Assembly: GCF_902859585.1 (NCBI RefSeq)
Contig: NZ_CADIJM010000015.1
Location: 44,739-108,738, forward strand
Direction of reading: 5' to 3'
From: Achromobacter animicus
GTDB lineage: Bacteria; Pseudomonadota; Gammaproteobacteria; Burkholderiales; Burkholderiaceae_B
DNA: 64,000 nt
The notes beneath the pieces were generated by a model, which was given only the letters and a program-made list of their open reading frames with translations, was not told where the DNA came from and did not search any database. How positions within the stretch are numbered: position 1 is the stretch's first letter; each line of letters begins with the position of its first letter. Position numbers and translations under genes: made by a program. Positions 35,358 through 44,887 of this stretch are shown here, piece after piece.

Positions 35358-36350
35358 ATGATCCCGGTGTATTTCGTCGTGCCGCGGGGCATCGTCCTGC
35401 TGGACCTCGCGGGTCCGGCGGAAGCCTTCCGCGTGGCCAACAAGCTGTGTCCGGGCACGTTCGCGCAGCATTTCTGCGGCCCTTCCCGCGACGTCGAAAG
35501 CGGCATTCCGGGCCTGCACCTGGCGCACGTGCAACCGCTGCCGGCTGCCGTGCCCCGCAATGCGCTGGTCATCATCTCGGGCGTGGTGGGCAAACACACG
35601 CGCCTGGAAGACGACGATGCGCGCGCCATCGTCGACTGGCTGGCGGTTCGCCATCCGGCCGACGGCTTCACGTTGATGACGGTCTGCGCGGGCGCGCTGT
35701 TCGCGGCCGCGGCCGGCCTGACGCGGCAGCGCGAGTGCACCACGCATCACACCTGTCTGGAACAGCTTGCCGCGTTGGATCCCACTGCCCGCGTGCTGGA
35801 CAACCGCATCTTCGTCGAGGACGGTAACCTGGTCAGCAGCGCGGGCATCACGGCCGGGATCGATCTGGCATTGCACATGGTGTCGCGCCATTGCGGCCCG
35901 CGCGCGGCCAGCGAGGCGGCGCGCGACATGGTCGTCTACCAGCGCCGGGTGGGCTCGGATTCCGCGTTGTCGCCCTGGCTGGACCATCGCAGCCATATGC
36001 ACCCTGGCGTGCACCGGGTCCAGGATGCCGTCATCCGCGATCCGGCTGCGCCCTGGTCGGCCCAATCGTTGGCAGATCAGGCGCACACCAGCGCCCGCCA
36101 TCTGACGCGCCTCTTTCGTGAACACGCCGGCTGCACGCCGATGGACTACCTGTATCAGATCCGCGTGGCGCTGGCGCGCGACTTGTTGCGCGACACCCGG
36201 CTGGACCTGGAGCGCGTGGCGGAAAAGTCCGGATTCGGGTCGGCGCAACACATGCGCCGGGTATGGCGCAAGTTTCAGCCCCTGACGCCAAGCCTGATGC
36301 GGGGGGAGTTCACGCCTGGAGATGCCCTGCGCCGGACGCCAATGCAATGA
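35358..36350 (+). CDS. GlxA-type AraC-family regulator (DJ-1/PfpI + HTH)
   Basis: The 330-residue protein has an N-terminal DJ-1/PfpI-like domain (VVPRGIVLLDLAGPAEAF, then LMTVCAGALFAAAAGL with the nucleophile-elbow Cys kept) and a C-terminal AraC helix-turn-helix pair (SLADQAHTSARHLTRLFREH, then VAEKSGFGSAQHMRRVWRK). Such regulators often control nitrogen-compound catabolism. It is paired with the isochorismatase gene. Both run against glyA, nrdR and ribD. Confidence 0.9.
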   Translation: MIPVYFVVPRGIVLLDLAGPAEAFRVANKLCPGTFAQHFCGPSRDVESGIPGLHLAHVQPLPAAVPRNALVIISGVVGKHTRLEDDDARAIVDWLAVRHPADGFTLMTVCAGALFAAAAGLTRQRECTTHHTCLEQLAALDPTARVLDNRIFVEDGNLVSSAGITAGIDLALHMVSRHCGPRAASEAARDMVVYQRRVGSDSALSPWLDHRSHMHPGVHRVQDAVIRDPAAPWSAQSLADQAHTSARHLTRLFREHAGCTPMDYLYQIRVALARDLLRDTRLDLERVAEKSGFGSAQHMRRVWRKFQPLTPSLMRGEFTPGDALRRTPMQ

Positions 36351-36370
36351 ACGGCGCCCCAGGCGCCGTT
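36350..36370. terminator. hairpin between GlxA-type gene and nrdR
   Basis: AACGGCGCC, loop CCA, GGCGCCGTT: a 9-bp stem starting at the last base of the regulator stop codon. It has no T-run and lies between convergent genes. Confidence 0.5.
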
Positions 36371-36399
36371 CATGATCGGTCAGGCCGCGCCGTGCGGCG

Positions 36400-36879
36400 C
36401 TAGTCCTTGCGCAGCTTGCCGGGCAGCAGCGGCCCCTGCATCTCGCGGATCGCCTCGACGAACTCGCCGATGTCCTCGAAGCTCTTGTAGACCGAGGCAA
36501 AGCGCACGTAGGCCACTTTGTCGAGCTTGCGCAGTTCGTTCATGACCAGTTCGCCGATGTGTTCGGACGGCACTTCGCGCTGGCCGCTGGCCAGCAGTTG
36601 TTCCTCGATGCGCGCGACGGCCGCATCCACGTCCTCCGTGCTGACGGGGCGCTTGCGCAGGGCCAGGCTCAGGCTGGCGCGCAGCTTGACCGGATCGTAT
36701 TCGCTGCGGCTGCCATTGCGCTTGACGATCGAAGGCATGGCGAGCTCCACCCGTTCATAGGTGGTGAACCGCTTGTCACAGGACAGGCAACGGCGGCGAC
36801 GGCGAATGGCGTCGCCCTCTTCGGAGACCCGGCTGTCGACGACCTGCGTTTCGGCATTGCCGCAAAATGGACACCGCAT
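36400..36879 (-). CDS. nrdR: transcriptional repressor NrdR
   Basis: The 159-residue protein has the N-terminal zinc ribbon ([17 protein letters not shown] and [15 protein letters not shown], two Cys pairs) and an ATP-cone domain ([21 protein letters not shown]). It represses ribonucleotide reductase genes according to the ATP/dATP balance. It follows glyA on the same strand (225 bp with a terminator-like hairpin). No nrd gene is in the window. Confidence 0.96.
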   Translation of the reverse strand: MRCPFCGNAETQVVDSRVSEEGDAIRRRRRCLSCDKRFTTYERVELAMPSIVKRNGSRSEYDPVKLRASLSLALRKRPVSTEDVDAAVARIEEQLLASGQREVPSEHIGELVMNELRKLDKVAYVRFASVYKSFEDIGEFVEAIREMQGPLLPGKLRKD

Positions 36880-37027
36880 GTGTGATCCCTAAAGGCGCTG
36901 GACGCAAAAATTGAGCATATTGTAACGACGGGCACGATGCAAAGCGTCATTAGGGACGAATCCGGCGCGGCCGCCGTATTGCCCCCCCTCGTGCGGCAGG
37001 ATGCCCCCCTACCCGCTCAGAAAGATT

Positions 37028-37057
37028 AAGGGACGGCGCCTTGCGGCGCCGTCCCTT
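37028..37057 (-). terminator. terminator after glyA
   Basis: AAGGGACGGCGCC, loop TTGC, GGCGCCGTCCCTT: a 13-bp perfect stem 48 bp after glyA. The minus-strand T-run (TTAATCTTT) is broken, so read-through into nrdR is possible. Confidence 0.7.
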
Positions 37058-37104
37058 GGTATGGTTTTGCCCGGAAGCGGCCAGGCCGCGTCCGGGGCAC
37101 CTGC

Positions 37105-38355
37105 TTACTTCTTGCCGTACACCGGCAGACGCGAGGTCAGTTCATTGACCTTGGCGCGCACGGCGGCGATGTTCGCTTCGTCGCGCGGGTTGTCCAGCAC
37201 GTCGGCGATCAGGTTGGCGGTCAGCTCGGCGTCGGCTTCGGTGAAACCGCGGGTGGTCATGGCCGGCGTGCCCAGGCGGATGCCGCTGGTCACGAAGGGC
37301 TTTTCCGGGTCGTTCGGGATGGCGTTCTTGTTCACCGTGATGTGGGCCTGGCCCAGCACCGCTTCGGCTTCCTTGCCCGTGATGCCCTTGGAACTCAGGT
37401 CCACCAGCATGACGTGGCTTTCGGTACGGCCCGAGACAATGCGCAGGCCACGCTTGACCAGCGTGTCGGCCAGCACCTTGGCGTTCTTGACCACTTGCTG
37501 CGCGTAGTCCTTGAACGAGGGTTCCAGCGCTTCCTTGAAGGCCACGGCCTTGCCGGCGATGACGTGCATCAGCGGACCGCCCTGGATGCCGGGGAAGATT
37601 GCCGAGTTGATGATCTTCTCGTGCTCGGCCTTCATCATGATGACGCCGCCGCGCGGGCCGCGCAGCGACTTGTGCGTGGTCGAGGTGACGAAGTCGGCAT
37701 GCGGAACCGGGTTGGGATAGGCGCCGCCGGCGACCAGACCCGCGTAGTGGGCGATGTCGACCATGAACAGCGCGCCGTTTTCACTGGCGATGCGGGCCAT
37801 GCGTTCGAAGTCGATATGCAGGGCATAGGCCGATGCGCCCGCCACGATCAGCTTGGGCTTGTGTTCCTTGGCCAGCTGTTCGACCTGCTCGTAGTTCAGG
37901 ACTTCGTTTTCATCCAGGCCGTACGAGATGAAGTTGTACAGCTTGCCCGACGCGTTGACCGACGCGCCGTGCGTCAGGTGACCGCCTTCGGCCAGGCTCA
38001 TGCCCAGCACGGTGTCGCCCGGCTTGAGCACGGCCATGTACACGCCCTGGTTCGCCTGCGAGCCGGAGTTGGGCTGCACGTTGGCGGCCTCGGCGCCGAA
38101 GATCTGCTTCAGGCGGTCGATAGCCAGTTGCTCGACCACGTCCACGTATTCGCAACCACCGTAGTAGCGCTTGCCCGGGTAGCCTTCGGCGTACTTGTTC
38201 GTGAGCTGCGTGCCTTGCGCTTCCATGACGGCCGGGCTGGCGTAGTTCTCCGAAGCGATCAGCTCGATGTGCTGCTCTTGGCGCTGATCTTCCTTCTGGA
38301 TGGCGGCCCAAACGTCCGGGTCAGCCTTGGACAAGGTGAGGTTGCGGTCAAACAT
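37105..38355 (-). CDS. glyA: serine hydroxymethyltransferase
   Basis: The 416-residue fold-type I PLP enzyme contains the PLP-binding Lys in [15 protein letters not shown], the substrate loop [18 protein letters not shown] and [17 protein letters not shown]. It interconverts serine and glycine and charges tetrahydrofolate with a one-carbon unit. Start ATG at 38355. The 240-bp leader upstream holds a perfect GCGGGT-AA-ACCCGC dyad at 38414-38427 but no riboswitch that I recognise. Confidence 0.97.
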   Translation of the reverse strand: MFDRNLTLSKADPDVWAAIQKEDQRQEQHIELIASENYASPAVMEAQGTQLTNKYAEGYPGKRYYGGCEYVDVVEQLAIDRLKQIFGAEAANVQPNSGSQANQGVYMAVLKPGDTVLGMSLAEGGHLTHGASVNASGKLYNFISYGLDENEVLNYEQVEQLAKEHKPKLIVAGASAYALHIDFERMARIASENGALFMVDIAHYAGLVAGGAYPNPVPHADFVTSTTHKSLRGPRGGVIMMKAEHEKIINSAIFPGIQGGPLMHVIAGKAVAFKEALEPSFKDYAQQVVKNAKVLADTLVKRGLRIVSGRTESHVMLVDLSSKGITGKEAEAVLGQAHITVNKNAIPNDPEKPFVTSGIRLGTPAMTTRGFTEADAELTANLIADVLDNPRDEANIAAVRAKVNELTSRLPVYGKK

Positions 38356-38596
38356 GACGGGGGTTTCCTGAGGCGGTAAAAGGAGAAAACGAGAAAGAAG
38401 AAAACGGCGTCGGGCGGGTAAACCCGCAGAATGCTGAGTAGTTTACCCCGTCATGCGGGATCATTTGCGCTCAAAACGGCCTGAACCGGCCCAATTTCCG
38501 GCGGACGGGCGCGAAAACCACGGCATCGCCGCGGGTCGGGAAACGGCTCTCATGACGACTTGAGAAAGATTCATGCAAAGGGCGCGGGCAATAAAA

Positions 38597-38617
38597 AGGG
38601 CCGCACTTGGCGGCCCT
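38597..38617 (-). terminator. rho-independent terminator after PEBP gene
   Basis: AGGGCCGC and GCGGCCCT form an 8-bp stem; the minus strand continues TTTTATT. It lies 19 bp past the PEBP stop. Confidence 0.8.
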
Positions 38618-38636
38618 GCGTACATGACGGTGTCGA

Positions 38637-39290
38637 TCAAGCCGACGTGGCCCCGATTTGCTTGGGCGCCAGCGCCGGATTGAGCGTATAGGTGCCGGTC
38701 AGCGACGCTTGCGCGAGCACATGCTTCTGAATGGCCCGCAGTGCGTCTTCGCCGTTGAAAGAGCCCTGCAAGTTCAGGCTGGGCACGTCCAGGGCGTACA
38801 GCGTAAAGATGTAGCGATGGACCAGGGCATCATTCCAGGGCGGGCACGGACCGTCGTAGCCGAAGTACTCGCCGCTCATGTCGTGGTCATTGGCGAACCA
38901 CGACGAATAGGAATTGATGCCTTGGCGCGCGTCCATGGGGGCCAACGGGCCGCCCTTGCCGCGCGGCGTGATGCCGTTGGAAAACGCGCCTTCGTCGATC
39001 TCGCGCAGGTCGGCCGGCAAATCGACCAGCACCCAATGGAAGAAGTCGACACGAGCGAGGTCGGCGGGCACTTCGCGGCCTTCCTGGTTGACGTCGTCAG
39101 GACGCGAGGGCACATCGGGATCGTGGCAGATCAGTGCAAACGACTGCGTGCCCGCGGGGACGTCGTCCCAGGAGAATTGCGGGTTGCAGTTGTCTGCCAG
39201 CGCGACGTGCGATTGCGCATCGATCTTGCCGAAAGCATAGCGTTCGGGAATCGACTCGTGATCGGAAAAAGACAAACTCGAAAGTTCCAT
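38637..39290 (-). CDS. YbhB/YbcL-family (PEBP) protein
   Basis: From the ATG at 39290 (AAAGGAG ribosome-binding site) the product is 217 residues. It carries the PEBP signatures ALICHDPDVPS and YDGPCPPWNDALVHRYIFTLYALD, which form the anion pocket. Bacterial YbhB homologues have no firm function. It is longer than E. coli YbhB (158) because of an insert near residues 65-100. There is no signal peptide, so it is cytosolic. It is monocistronic. Confidence 0.88.
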   Translation of the reverse strand: MELSSLSFSDHESIPERYAFGKIDAQSHVALADNCNPQFSWDDVPAGTQSFALICHDPDVPSRPDDVNQEGREVPADLARVDFFHWVLVDLPADLREIDEGAFSNGITPRGKGGPLAPMDARQGINSYSSWFANDHDMSGEYFGYDGPCPPWNDALVHRYIFTLYALDVPSLNLQGSFNGEDALRAIQKHVLAQASLTGTYTLNPALAPKQIGATSA

Positions 39291-39361
39291 GTCGTGCTCC
39301 TTTAAATGCCGCAAAGGCGCCAGGCGTTTGTATGTACCCTGAGCGTATCAAAACTTCGCAT

Positions 39362-40591
39362 TTACGGGTTCAAGTTAACACGCGCAAACTTGCGCTTGCC
39401 CACCTGAACGACGTAAGTCCCGGCCGGCAATTGCAACGATTTGTCTTCTACGCGATCGCCGTTGACGCGCACGCCGCCTTGCTCGACGTTGCGCTGCGCT
39501 TCCGAGCCGGAAGCGACCAGCCCCGCTTCACGCAACAGCTTCAGGATGCCCACCGGCGCGCCGCCGATGTTGACTTCGGGCATGTCGTCAGGGATGGCGC
39601 CGTCGCGGAACCGTGCCTCAAACGAGGCCAGCGCGTCGTCCGCCGCCTTGGCCGAATGGAACCGCGCGATGATTTCCTGGGCCAGCATGACCTTGGCGTC
39701 GCGCGGATTGCGGCCGCCGTCGATCTCCTGCTTGAGCGACGCGATGTCCTCCAGCGAGCGGAAGGACAGCAGCTCGAAGTAGCGCCACATCAGCGTGTCG
39801 GAAATCGACATGAGCTTGCCGAACATGGAATCGGGCGACTCCGAAATGCCGATGTAGTTGCCCTTGGACTTGGACATCTTCTCTACGCCGTCCGTCCCGA
39901 CCAGGAGCGGCATCGTCAGGATGCACTGCGGCTCCTGTCCATATTCCTTTTGCAGCTCGCGTCCCACCAGCAGGTTGAACTTCTGATCGGTGCCCCCCAG
40001 CTCCAGATCGGACTTCAGCGCGACCGAGTCGTAACCCTGCATCAGCGGATACAGGAATTCATGCACCGAGATGGGGATGCCGCCCTTGAAGCGCTTGGTG
40101 AAGTCTTCGCGCTCCATCATGCGGGCGACCGTGTAGCGCGACGCCAGCTGGATCATGCCGCGCGCGCCCAGGGGATCGCACCATTCGGAGTTGTAGCGGA
40201 TCTCGGTGCGGGCCGGATCCAGCACCAGGCTGGCCTGGGCGTAATAGGTCTTGGCGTTAGCCTCGATCTGTTCGCGCGTCAGCGGCGGGCGCGTGCTGTT
40301 GCGGCCGCTGGGGTCGCCGATGGTCGAGGTGAAATCGCCGATCAGGAAGATGACGTTGTGCCCCAGGTCCTGCAACTGGCGCATCTTGTTCAGCACCACC
40401 GTATGACCCAGGTGAATGTCCGGCGCGGTCGGATCCAGGCCAAGCTTGATGCGCAGCGGCACGCCGGTGGCGCGGCTCTTGGCCAGCTTGCGGGCGAATT
40501 CGGACTCGACCAGCAGTTCATCGCAGCCGCGCTTGGCTATACGCAGATCCGCTTCGACTTCGGGGGTGATGGGGGCTTCGGTGGGTGACAT
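39362..40591 (-). CDS. tyrS: tyrosyl-tRNA synthetase
   Basis: The 409-residue class I synthetase has the HIGH-type motif [10 protein letters not shown], the KMSKS loop in [11 protein letters not shown] and a C-terminal S4 RNA-binding domain ([20 protein letters not shown]). The HLGH and KMSKS types mark the TyrRZ-like form rather than the TyrRS of E. coli tyrS. It charges tRNA-Tyr. It is divergent from the M23 peptidase gene, and a 17-bp palindrome lies between the two starts. Confidence 0.96.
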   Translation of the reverse strand: MSPTEAPITPEVEADLRIAKRGCDELLVESEFARKLAKSRATGVPLRIKLGLDPTAPDIHLGHTVVLNKMRQLQDLGHNVIFLIGDFTSTIGDPSGRNSTRPPLTREQIEANAKTYYAQASLVLDPARTEIRYNSEWCDPLGARGMIQLASRYTVARMMEREDFTKRFKGGIPISVHEFLYPLMQGYDSVALKSDLELGGTDQKFNLLVGRELQKEYGQEPQCILTMPLLVGTDGVEKMSKSKGNYIGISESPDSMFGKLMSISDTLMWRYFELLSFRSLEDIASLKQEIDGGRNPRDAKVMLAQEIIARFHSAKAADDALASFEARFRDGAIPDDMPEVNIGGAPVGILKLLREAGLVASGSEAQRNVEQGGVRVNGDRVEDKSLQLPAGTYVVQVGKRKFARVNLNP

Positions 40592-40655
40592 GACAGGGGG
40601 CCCAAGGCGGCTTCAGCCGACAAAAAGGTGTAAAAAGTGACGAAAACTATCGTAA

Positions 40656-40675
40656 ATTCTAGCCGAATCGGCTAG
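40656..40675. promoter_or_regulatory. perfect palindrome overlapping tyrS -10 in divergent tyrS/M23 region
   Basis: CTAGCCGA-A-TCGGCTAG (40659-40675) is a perfect dyad. On the minus strand TAGAAT (40656-40661), a good -10 for tyrS, overlaps one arm. On the plus strand TAGGAT abuts the other arm. The core GCCGAATCGGC recurs upstream of erpA. Confidence 0.5.
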
Positions 40676-40847
40676 GATACCGGCCTAATCATACGCAACT
40701 GCCATATGTACGCAGGTGCGTTCGCTCTACCATCCCTTGTTCACAAGATGCGCCCCGCGCCAGCCCTTGCCCCGGAAACGTGGCGCGCGAGGGCCGTTCG
40801 TGTACCGCACCCTGAGAGTTCAAGCCACCTGAGAGGGTATTTTCACG

Positions 40848-42257
40848 ATGACTCGTGGCCTCCACGAACTGGCGAGTGGCCTCAAGCGCAAAGTCGCTGC
40901 CGTATTTGCGCCCGTTGAGCCCAAGCCCCATCGCTCGGGACTTTTCCGCCGCACGCTTCTCGTCACCGCAATTGGTCTGTTCGCAGGCGCCGCCGCTCTC
41001 GGCATGGTGCAGCAACCCGACCGCACCGAACTCCCCCCCTCGCGCGTCATCCAGAGCATTCTGCCGCTGACCGCCGAGCAAGTCGAAGTCAGCACCCCCA
41101 GCGCCGCCCCCTACATCAGCGAAACCCGGATCCGTCCGGGCGACACGCTGTCGGCAGTGCTGCAGCGCCTGGAACTCGACGCCCCCAACCTGCAATCCTT
41201 CCTGACGCACGACGCCAGCGCCCGCAGCATCTACAAGCTGTACCCGGGCCGCTCGGTGCAGGCCGCCACGGACGAACAGGGCAACCTGGTCTGGTTGCGC
41301 TACATCCACACTCCCGGCAATGAATCCGACGGCCAGGTCGTGACGCGCATGCTGCACGTGGCCCCGTCCGGCGACAGCTACAAGGCCGAGGAAGTCACCG
41401 AAAGCACCGAACGCCAGACCCGCGTCGCAGTCGGCACCATCAAGTCCTCGCTCTTCGGCGCCACGGACTCCGCCGGCATCCCGGACTCGGTCACCATGCA
41501 AATGGCCGACATCCTCAGCGCCAAGATCGACTTCCTGCGCGACCTGCGCCAAGGCGATCAATTCCGCGTGGTCTACGAAGTGCGTTCGCACGACGGCCGC
41601 TACGCTGGCGCCGGCCGCGTGCTGGCCCTGGAATTCATCAACGGCGGCAAGACCTTCAACGCCGTCTGGTTCAGCCCCGACGAAAAGTCGGGCTCCTATT
41701 ACGACTTCGACGGCACCAGCCTGCGCGGCGCATTCCTGCGCACTGCCCTGAAGTTCAGCCGCATCAGCTCGACGTTCGGCATGCGCATGCATCCCATCCA
41801 CAAGACCTGGACGGGACACAAGGGCGTCGACTACGCCGCGCCGTCGGGCACGCCGATCCACTCCACCGCGGACGGCACGGTCGAATTCTCGGGCTGGCAG
41901 AACGGCTACGGCAACGTGGTCATCGTCAAGCACCACGGCAAGTATTCGACGCTGTACGCGCACCAGAGCCGCATCGCCGAAGGCGTCACCAAGGGCTCCA
42001 AGGTCTCGCAAGGCCAACTGCTTGGCTATGTCGGTTCCACCGGCTGGGCCACCGGACCGCACCTGCACTACGAATTCCGCGTCGACAACCAGCCCATCGA
42101 CCCGCTGTCGGTGGACCTGCCCGTAGCCCGCGCCCTCGAACCCGCGGAAGTCCGCGCGTTCAACCAGGCGGTCGGACCGTACAAGCAGCAGATCCAGTTG
42201 CTGACGCAATTCCAGCAGACGCTGCCTGACGCGCTGACCAACGTGGCCAGCCGCTAA
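40848..42257 (+). CDS. M23-family murein endopeptidase with N-terminal anchor
   Basis: The 469-residue protein has one membrane anchor (about residues 35-55), a LysM-like/OapA region near residue 95 (IRPGDTLSAVLQRLELD), a middle Csd3-like domain and the C-terminal LytM/M23 zinc site (GMRMHPIHKTWTGHKGVDYA and GPHLHYEF with HxH). It should cut peptide cross-links in peptidoglycan, resembling MepM. A weak GAGAGGG precedes the ATG. anmK, a murein-recycling gene, follows beyond a terminator. Confidence 0.93.
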   Translation: MTRGLHELASGLKRKVAAVFAPVEPKPHRSGLFRRTLLVTAIGLFAGAAALGMVQQPDRTELPPSRVIQSILPLTAEQVEVSTPSAAPYISETRIRPGDTLSAVLQRLELDAPNLQSFLTHDASARSIYKLYPGRSVQAATDEQGNLVWLRYIHTPGNESDGQVVTRMLHVAPSGDSYKAEEVTESTERQTRVAVGTIKSSLFGATDSAGIPDSVTMQMADILSAKIDFLRDLRQGDQFRVVYEVRSHDGRYAGAGRVLALEFINGGKTFNAVWFSPDEKSGSYYDFDGTSLRGAFLRTALKFSRISSTFGMRMHPIHKTWTGHKGVDYAAPSGTPIHSTADGTVEFSGWQNGYGNVVIVKHHGKYSTLYAHQSRIAEGVTKGSKVSQGQLLGYVGSTGWATGPHLHYEFRVDNQPIDPLSVDLPVARALEPAEVRAFNQAVGPYKQQIQLLTQFQQTLPDALTNVASR

Positions 42258-42296
42258 GGCAGGTCCGCACTAAACAGGCCCGCGCGCAGCGGGTGC

Positions 42297-42330
42297 GGCG
42301 GCGGGGCGAAAAGCCCCAGCCGCCTTTTTT
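42297..42330 (+). terminator. terminator between M23 gene and anmK
   Basis: GGCGGCGGGGC, loop GAAAA, GCCCCAGCCGCC (one bulge), then TTTTTT. The anmK ribosome-binding site (GGAGG) follows 5 bp later, so anmK is read by read-through or from a start inside this block. Confidence 0.8.
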
Positions 42331-42344
42331 ATTTGGAGGCGCCC

Positions 42345-43478
42345 GTGAATGCCACCCTGCCCTTGCAGCAAGACCGTCGCCCGCTCTACATCGGCCTGAT
42401 GTCGGGCACCAGCGTCGATGGCGTCGACGGCGTGCTGGCCCGCCTCGAAGACGGACAACCGCCGCAGGTGCTGGCCAATGCCAGCCTGCCCATGCCGGAG
42501 AATCTGCGCCGGGAGTTGCTGGCACTGAACGTTTCGGGAGGCGACGAGCTTGCCCGCGCCGCGCTCGCGGCCAATGCACTGGCGCGCGTGTATGCCCAGG
42601 CCGTGGCAAAGCTGCTTGCGGATGCCGGCGTGGCCGCAGCCGACGTCAGCGCCATTGGGGCACACGGCCAGACCGTGCGGCACCGACCTGACCTGGGCTA
42701 CACGCTGCAGCTCAACGCGCCTGCCCTGCTGGCGGAACAGACCGGCATTTCGGTGATCGCCGACTTCCGTACGCGCGACGTCGCCGCAGGCGGCCAGGGC
42801 GCGCCGCTGGTGCCGCCGTTTCACGCCGCCATCTTCGGCGCCAGCCACGGCCGCGCCGTACTGAACTTGGGCGGCATTGCCAATGTGACACTGCTTGAGC
42901 CGGGGCAGCCAGCGCGCGGCTTTGACACCGGTCCAGCCAACGTGTTGCTGGACGGCTGGTGCCAGCGCCATCTGGGCCGACCTTACGACGCCGGCGGCCG
43001 CTGGGCCGCGAAGGGACAGGTGCTGGCGCCCCTGCTCGAACAACTGATCGGCAGCGAGCCGTGGTTCGGTTTGCCGCCCCCCAAATCCACGGGCCGCGAC
43101 CTGTTCAACATGCAGTGGCTGGACGCCCGACTGGCGGAGTTCGACGGTGCCGCGCCTGCCCCTCAAGATGTGCAGGCGACGCTGCAGCGGCTGACCGCCA
43201 GGACGGTCGCCGACGCGATCGACCGGGCCGCGGCGGGGACGCAGGAGGTCTTTGTGTGCGGCGGCGGGGCGCACAACGCCGGCCTGATGCAGGAACTGGC
43301 GTATTGCCTGCAACGCCCCGTTCGTCCCACCGATGCGCTAGGCGTGCCCGCGCAGCAGGTGGAGGCCTTGGCATTTGCGTGGCTGGCGCATGCGTTCATA
43401 AAGGGCAAGCCAGCCGGCCTGCCCAGCGTGACCGGCGCACGCGGCCCGAGGATACTTGGAGCGCTGTATCCGGCTTGA
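42345..43478 (+). CDS. anmK: anhydro-N-acetylmuramic acid kinase
   Basis: I place the start at the GTG at 42345 because TTGGAGGC gives a strong ribosome-binding site and the family motif YIGLMSGTSVDGVDGVL follows within 25 residues; the product is 377 residues. Other ASKHA-kinase motifs are VIADFRTRDVAAGGQGAPLVP, FDTGPANVLLD and VFVCGGGAHN. It converts anhydroMurNAc and ATP to MurNAc-6-phosphate in cell-wall recycling, downstream of lytic transglycosylases such as MltD. Confidence 0.95.
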   Translation: MNATLPLQQDRRPLYIGLMSGTSVDGVDGVLARLEDGQPPQVLANASLPMPENLRRELLALNVSGGDELARAALAANALARVYAQAVAKLLADAGVAAADVSAIGAHGQTVRHRPDLGYTLQLNAPALLAEQTGISVIADFRTRDVAAGGQGAPLVPPFHAAIFGASHGRAVLNLGGIANVTLLEPGQPARGFDTGPANVLLDGWCQRHLGRPYDAGGRWAAKGQVLAPLLEQLIGSEPWFGLPPPKSTGRDLFNMQWLDARLAEFDGAAPAPQDVQATLQRLTARTVADAIDRAAAGTQEVFVCGGGAHNAGLMQELAYCLQRPVRPTDALGVPAQQVEALAFAWLAHAFIKGKPAGLPSVTGARGPRILGALYPA

Positions 43479-43587
43479 GCTCCGCATCAGGCCCAGGCGG
43501 CGATCTGGGCTTGGTGCCAGGCCCACCGTAGGGACGCAGCGCATCGCGCGCAGAATCCCCGCCGCGCGCCAAGCGCCGCCCCAATGC

Positions 43588-43619
43588 AAAAAGCCCTTCG
43601 GAAAACCGAAGGGCTTTTT
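43588..43619. terminator. bidirectional terminator between anmK and erpA
   Basis: AAAAAGCCCTTCGG, loop AAAA, CCGAAGGGCTTTTT: a 14-bp stem with T-runs on both strands between convergent genes. Confidence 0.9.
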
Positions 43620-43637
43620 CCTTTCCTGCCTTGGCGA

Positions 43638-44009
43638 TTACACCGAGAACGAGGAGCCGCAGCCGCAGGTGGTGCTGGCGTTGGGATTGCGGATGACGAA
43701 CTGCGCGCCTTCCAGGTCTTCCTTGTAGTCGATCTCGGCGCCGACCAGGTATTGGAAGCTCATGGGGTCGACGAGCAATTGCACGCCGTCCTTGTCCAGC
43801 ACGGTGTCGTCTTCGTTGACGACTTCGTCAAACGTGAAACCGTACTGGAAGCCGGAACAGCCGCCGCCCTGGACGAATACGCGCAGCTTCAGTTCGGGGT
43901 TGCCTTCTTCGGCCAACAGGTCTTTCACTTTGGCGGCAGCCGAGTCGGTGAACACCAGGGGAACAGGCGGGGGGGCCTGAAGGTCGACGGTTTCGGTCAC
44001 TGCATTCAT
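43638..44009 (-). CDS. erpA: iron-sulfur cluster insertion protein ErpA
   Basis: The 123-residue A-type carrier keeps the three cluster-binding cysteines, one in [13 protein letters not shown] and two in [12 protein letters not shown]. It hands Fe-S clusters to apo-enzymes. The upstream DNA holds a clear promoter (44071-44099) and the palindrome GGCCGA-A-TCGGCC right at the ribosome-binding site. It lies downstream of the DUF6776 gene but has its own promoter. Confidence 0.95.
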   Translation of the reverse strand: MNAVTETVDLQAPPPVPLVFTDSAAAKVKDLLAEEGNPELKLRVFVQGGGCSGFQYGFTFDEVVNEDDTVLDKDGVQLLVDPMSFQYLVGAEIDYKEDLEGAQFVIRNPNASTTCGCGSSFSV

Positions 44010-44020
44010 GGTTCACTCCT

Positions 44021-44033
44021 GGCCGAATCGGCC
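44021..44033 (-). promoter_or_regulatory. palindrome at erpA ribosome-binding site
   Basis: GGCCGA-A-TCGGCC is a perfect dyad adjoining the AGGAG of erpA. A second hairpin, GAGCGGC-GTC-GCCGCTC, sits at 44044-44060. Either could fold in the mRNA leader. The core GCCGAATCGGC matches the tyrS/M23 palindrome. Confidence 0.4.
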
Positions 44034-44070
44034 ATATTTCAGTGAGCGGCGTCGCCGCTCGTATGGTGTC

Positions 44071-44099
44071 ACTATAGCGCAGGGCTTGACCAGACTCAA
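44071..44099 (-). promoter_or_regulatory. erpA promoter
   Basis: On the minus strand TTGAGT (44094-44099), a 17-bp spacer and TATAGT (44071-44076, 5 of 6 consensus bases). The -35 overlaps the stop of the upstream DUF6776 gene. Confidence 0.55.
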
Positions 44100-44845
44100 A
44101 GTTCCAGTTTGACACTGCGCGATGCGCGGACGGTTTCACCCTCGAGGACGCTAACGGTCACACTTTCGGGGACAAATCCCTCGGGCACGGCCAGGATGCC
44201 CTGGCTGCGCTGGTATTGGTCGAACTGCAGGGCAAGCGAGGCGGCAGCCAGGTTTTCGCCCGTGGCCGTGACGGGACCGGTTTCGGCCTTGACCTGCATG
44301 GGCGCGAGGTCGACGGTGACGGTTTCGCCCTTGAGCACGCCTGTGGCCTGAAAGCGCAGGGCGCCCGCGAAGGGCGTGCCGCCATTGCGGCCGCTGCGCA
44401 TCAGCAGCACCTTGTAGCGCAGACCGCCGCCTTCGCGGTCGATCTGTACGCCTCGGATGTCCACAGACCCCTCAGGACCGGGCGGCAGCAGTTGCTCATA
44501 GAACGCGAGCTGGTCGCGTACGCGGCCGACTTCGGCTTGCGCGGCGTGGAGCTGGGTTTCGAGTTCCTGGCGGGCGGATCGTTCGATGACCAGTTCGCCG
44601 TCGGCGGTATCGAGTTGGCCGCGGATGTAACGCAGCTGCGTGGCCTGCTGGCGCATGGCCTCGTCCTGGGCTTCGGCCTGCTGGACGCTGATGACCACGG
44701 CGTCCTGCGGACGGTAGAGGTGCCGCGCGTGAAAGAACCCGGCGGCGCCACCCGCCAGCACGCCCAGCAGCAGCATCGCGCAGAGACGCACGATGGCGCC
44801 ATGACGGGCGCGAGGCGGGGAACTGACTGGCGGATCTGCAGGCAT
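44096..44845 (-). CDS. DUF6776-type membrane-anchored coiled-coil protein
   Basis: From the ATG at 44845 the product is 249 residues: a short cytosolic tail, one membrane helix (about 18-38), a coiled coil (about 50-110, rich in Glu, Gln, Arg) and a C-terminal beta-rich domain (VDIRGVQIDREGGGLRYKVLLM onward). This is the architecture of the DUF6776 proteins that sit between argC and erpA in Burkholderiales. No function is known; the periplasmic domain suggests an envelope role. Confidence 0.75.
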   Translation of the reverse strand: MPADPPVSSPPRARHGAIVRLCAMLLLGVLAGGAAGFFHARHLYRPQDAVVISVQQAEAQDEAMRQQATQLRYIRGQLDTADGELVIERSARQELETQLHAAQAEVGRVRDQLAFYEQLLPPGPEGSVDIRGVQIDREGGGLRYKVLLMRSGRNGGTPFAGALRFQATGVLKGETVTVDLAPMQVKAETGPVTATGENLAAASLALQFDQYQRSQGILAVPEGFVPESVTVSVLEGETVRASRSVKLEL

Positions 44846-44887
44846 AAAGAGCAATATTGGCGGCCCGCCGAGCGGGCCGCCCTGGCC

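Noticed and set aside
38356-38596. riboswitch or THF-type leader before glyA
   Set aside because: Only a short perfect dyad is seen; no pattern of a known riboswitch class could be recognised.
42333-42344. TTG start of anmK four codons earlier
   Set aside because: It overlaps the ribosome-binding site GGAGG itself; the GTG at 42345 is correctly spaced.
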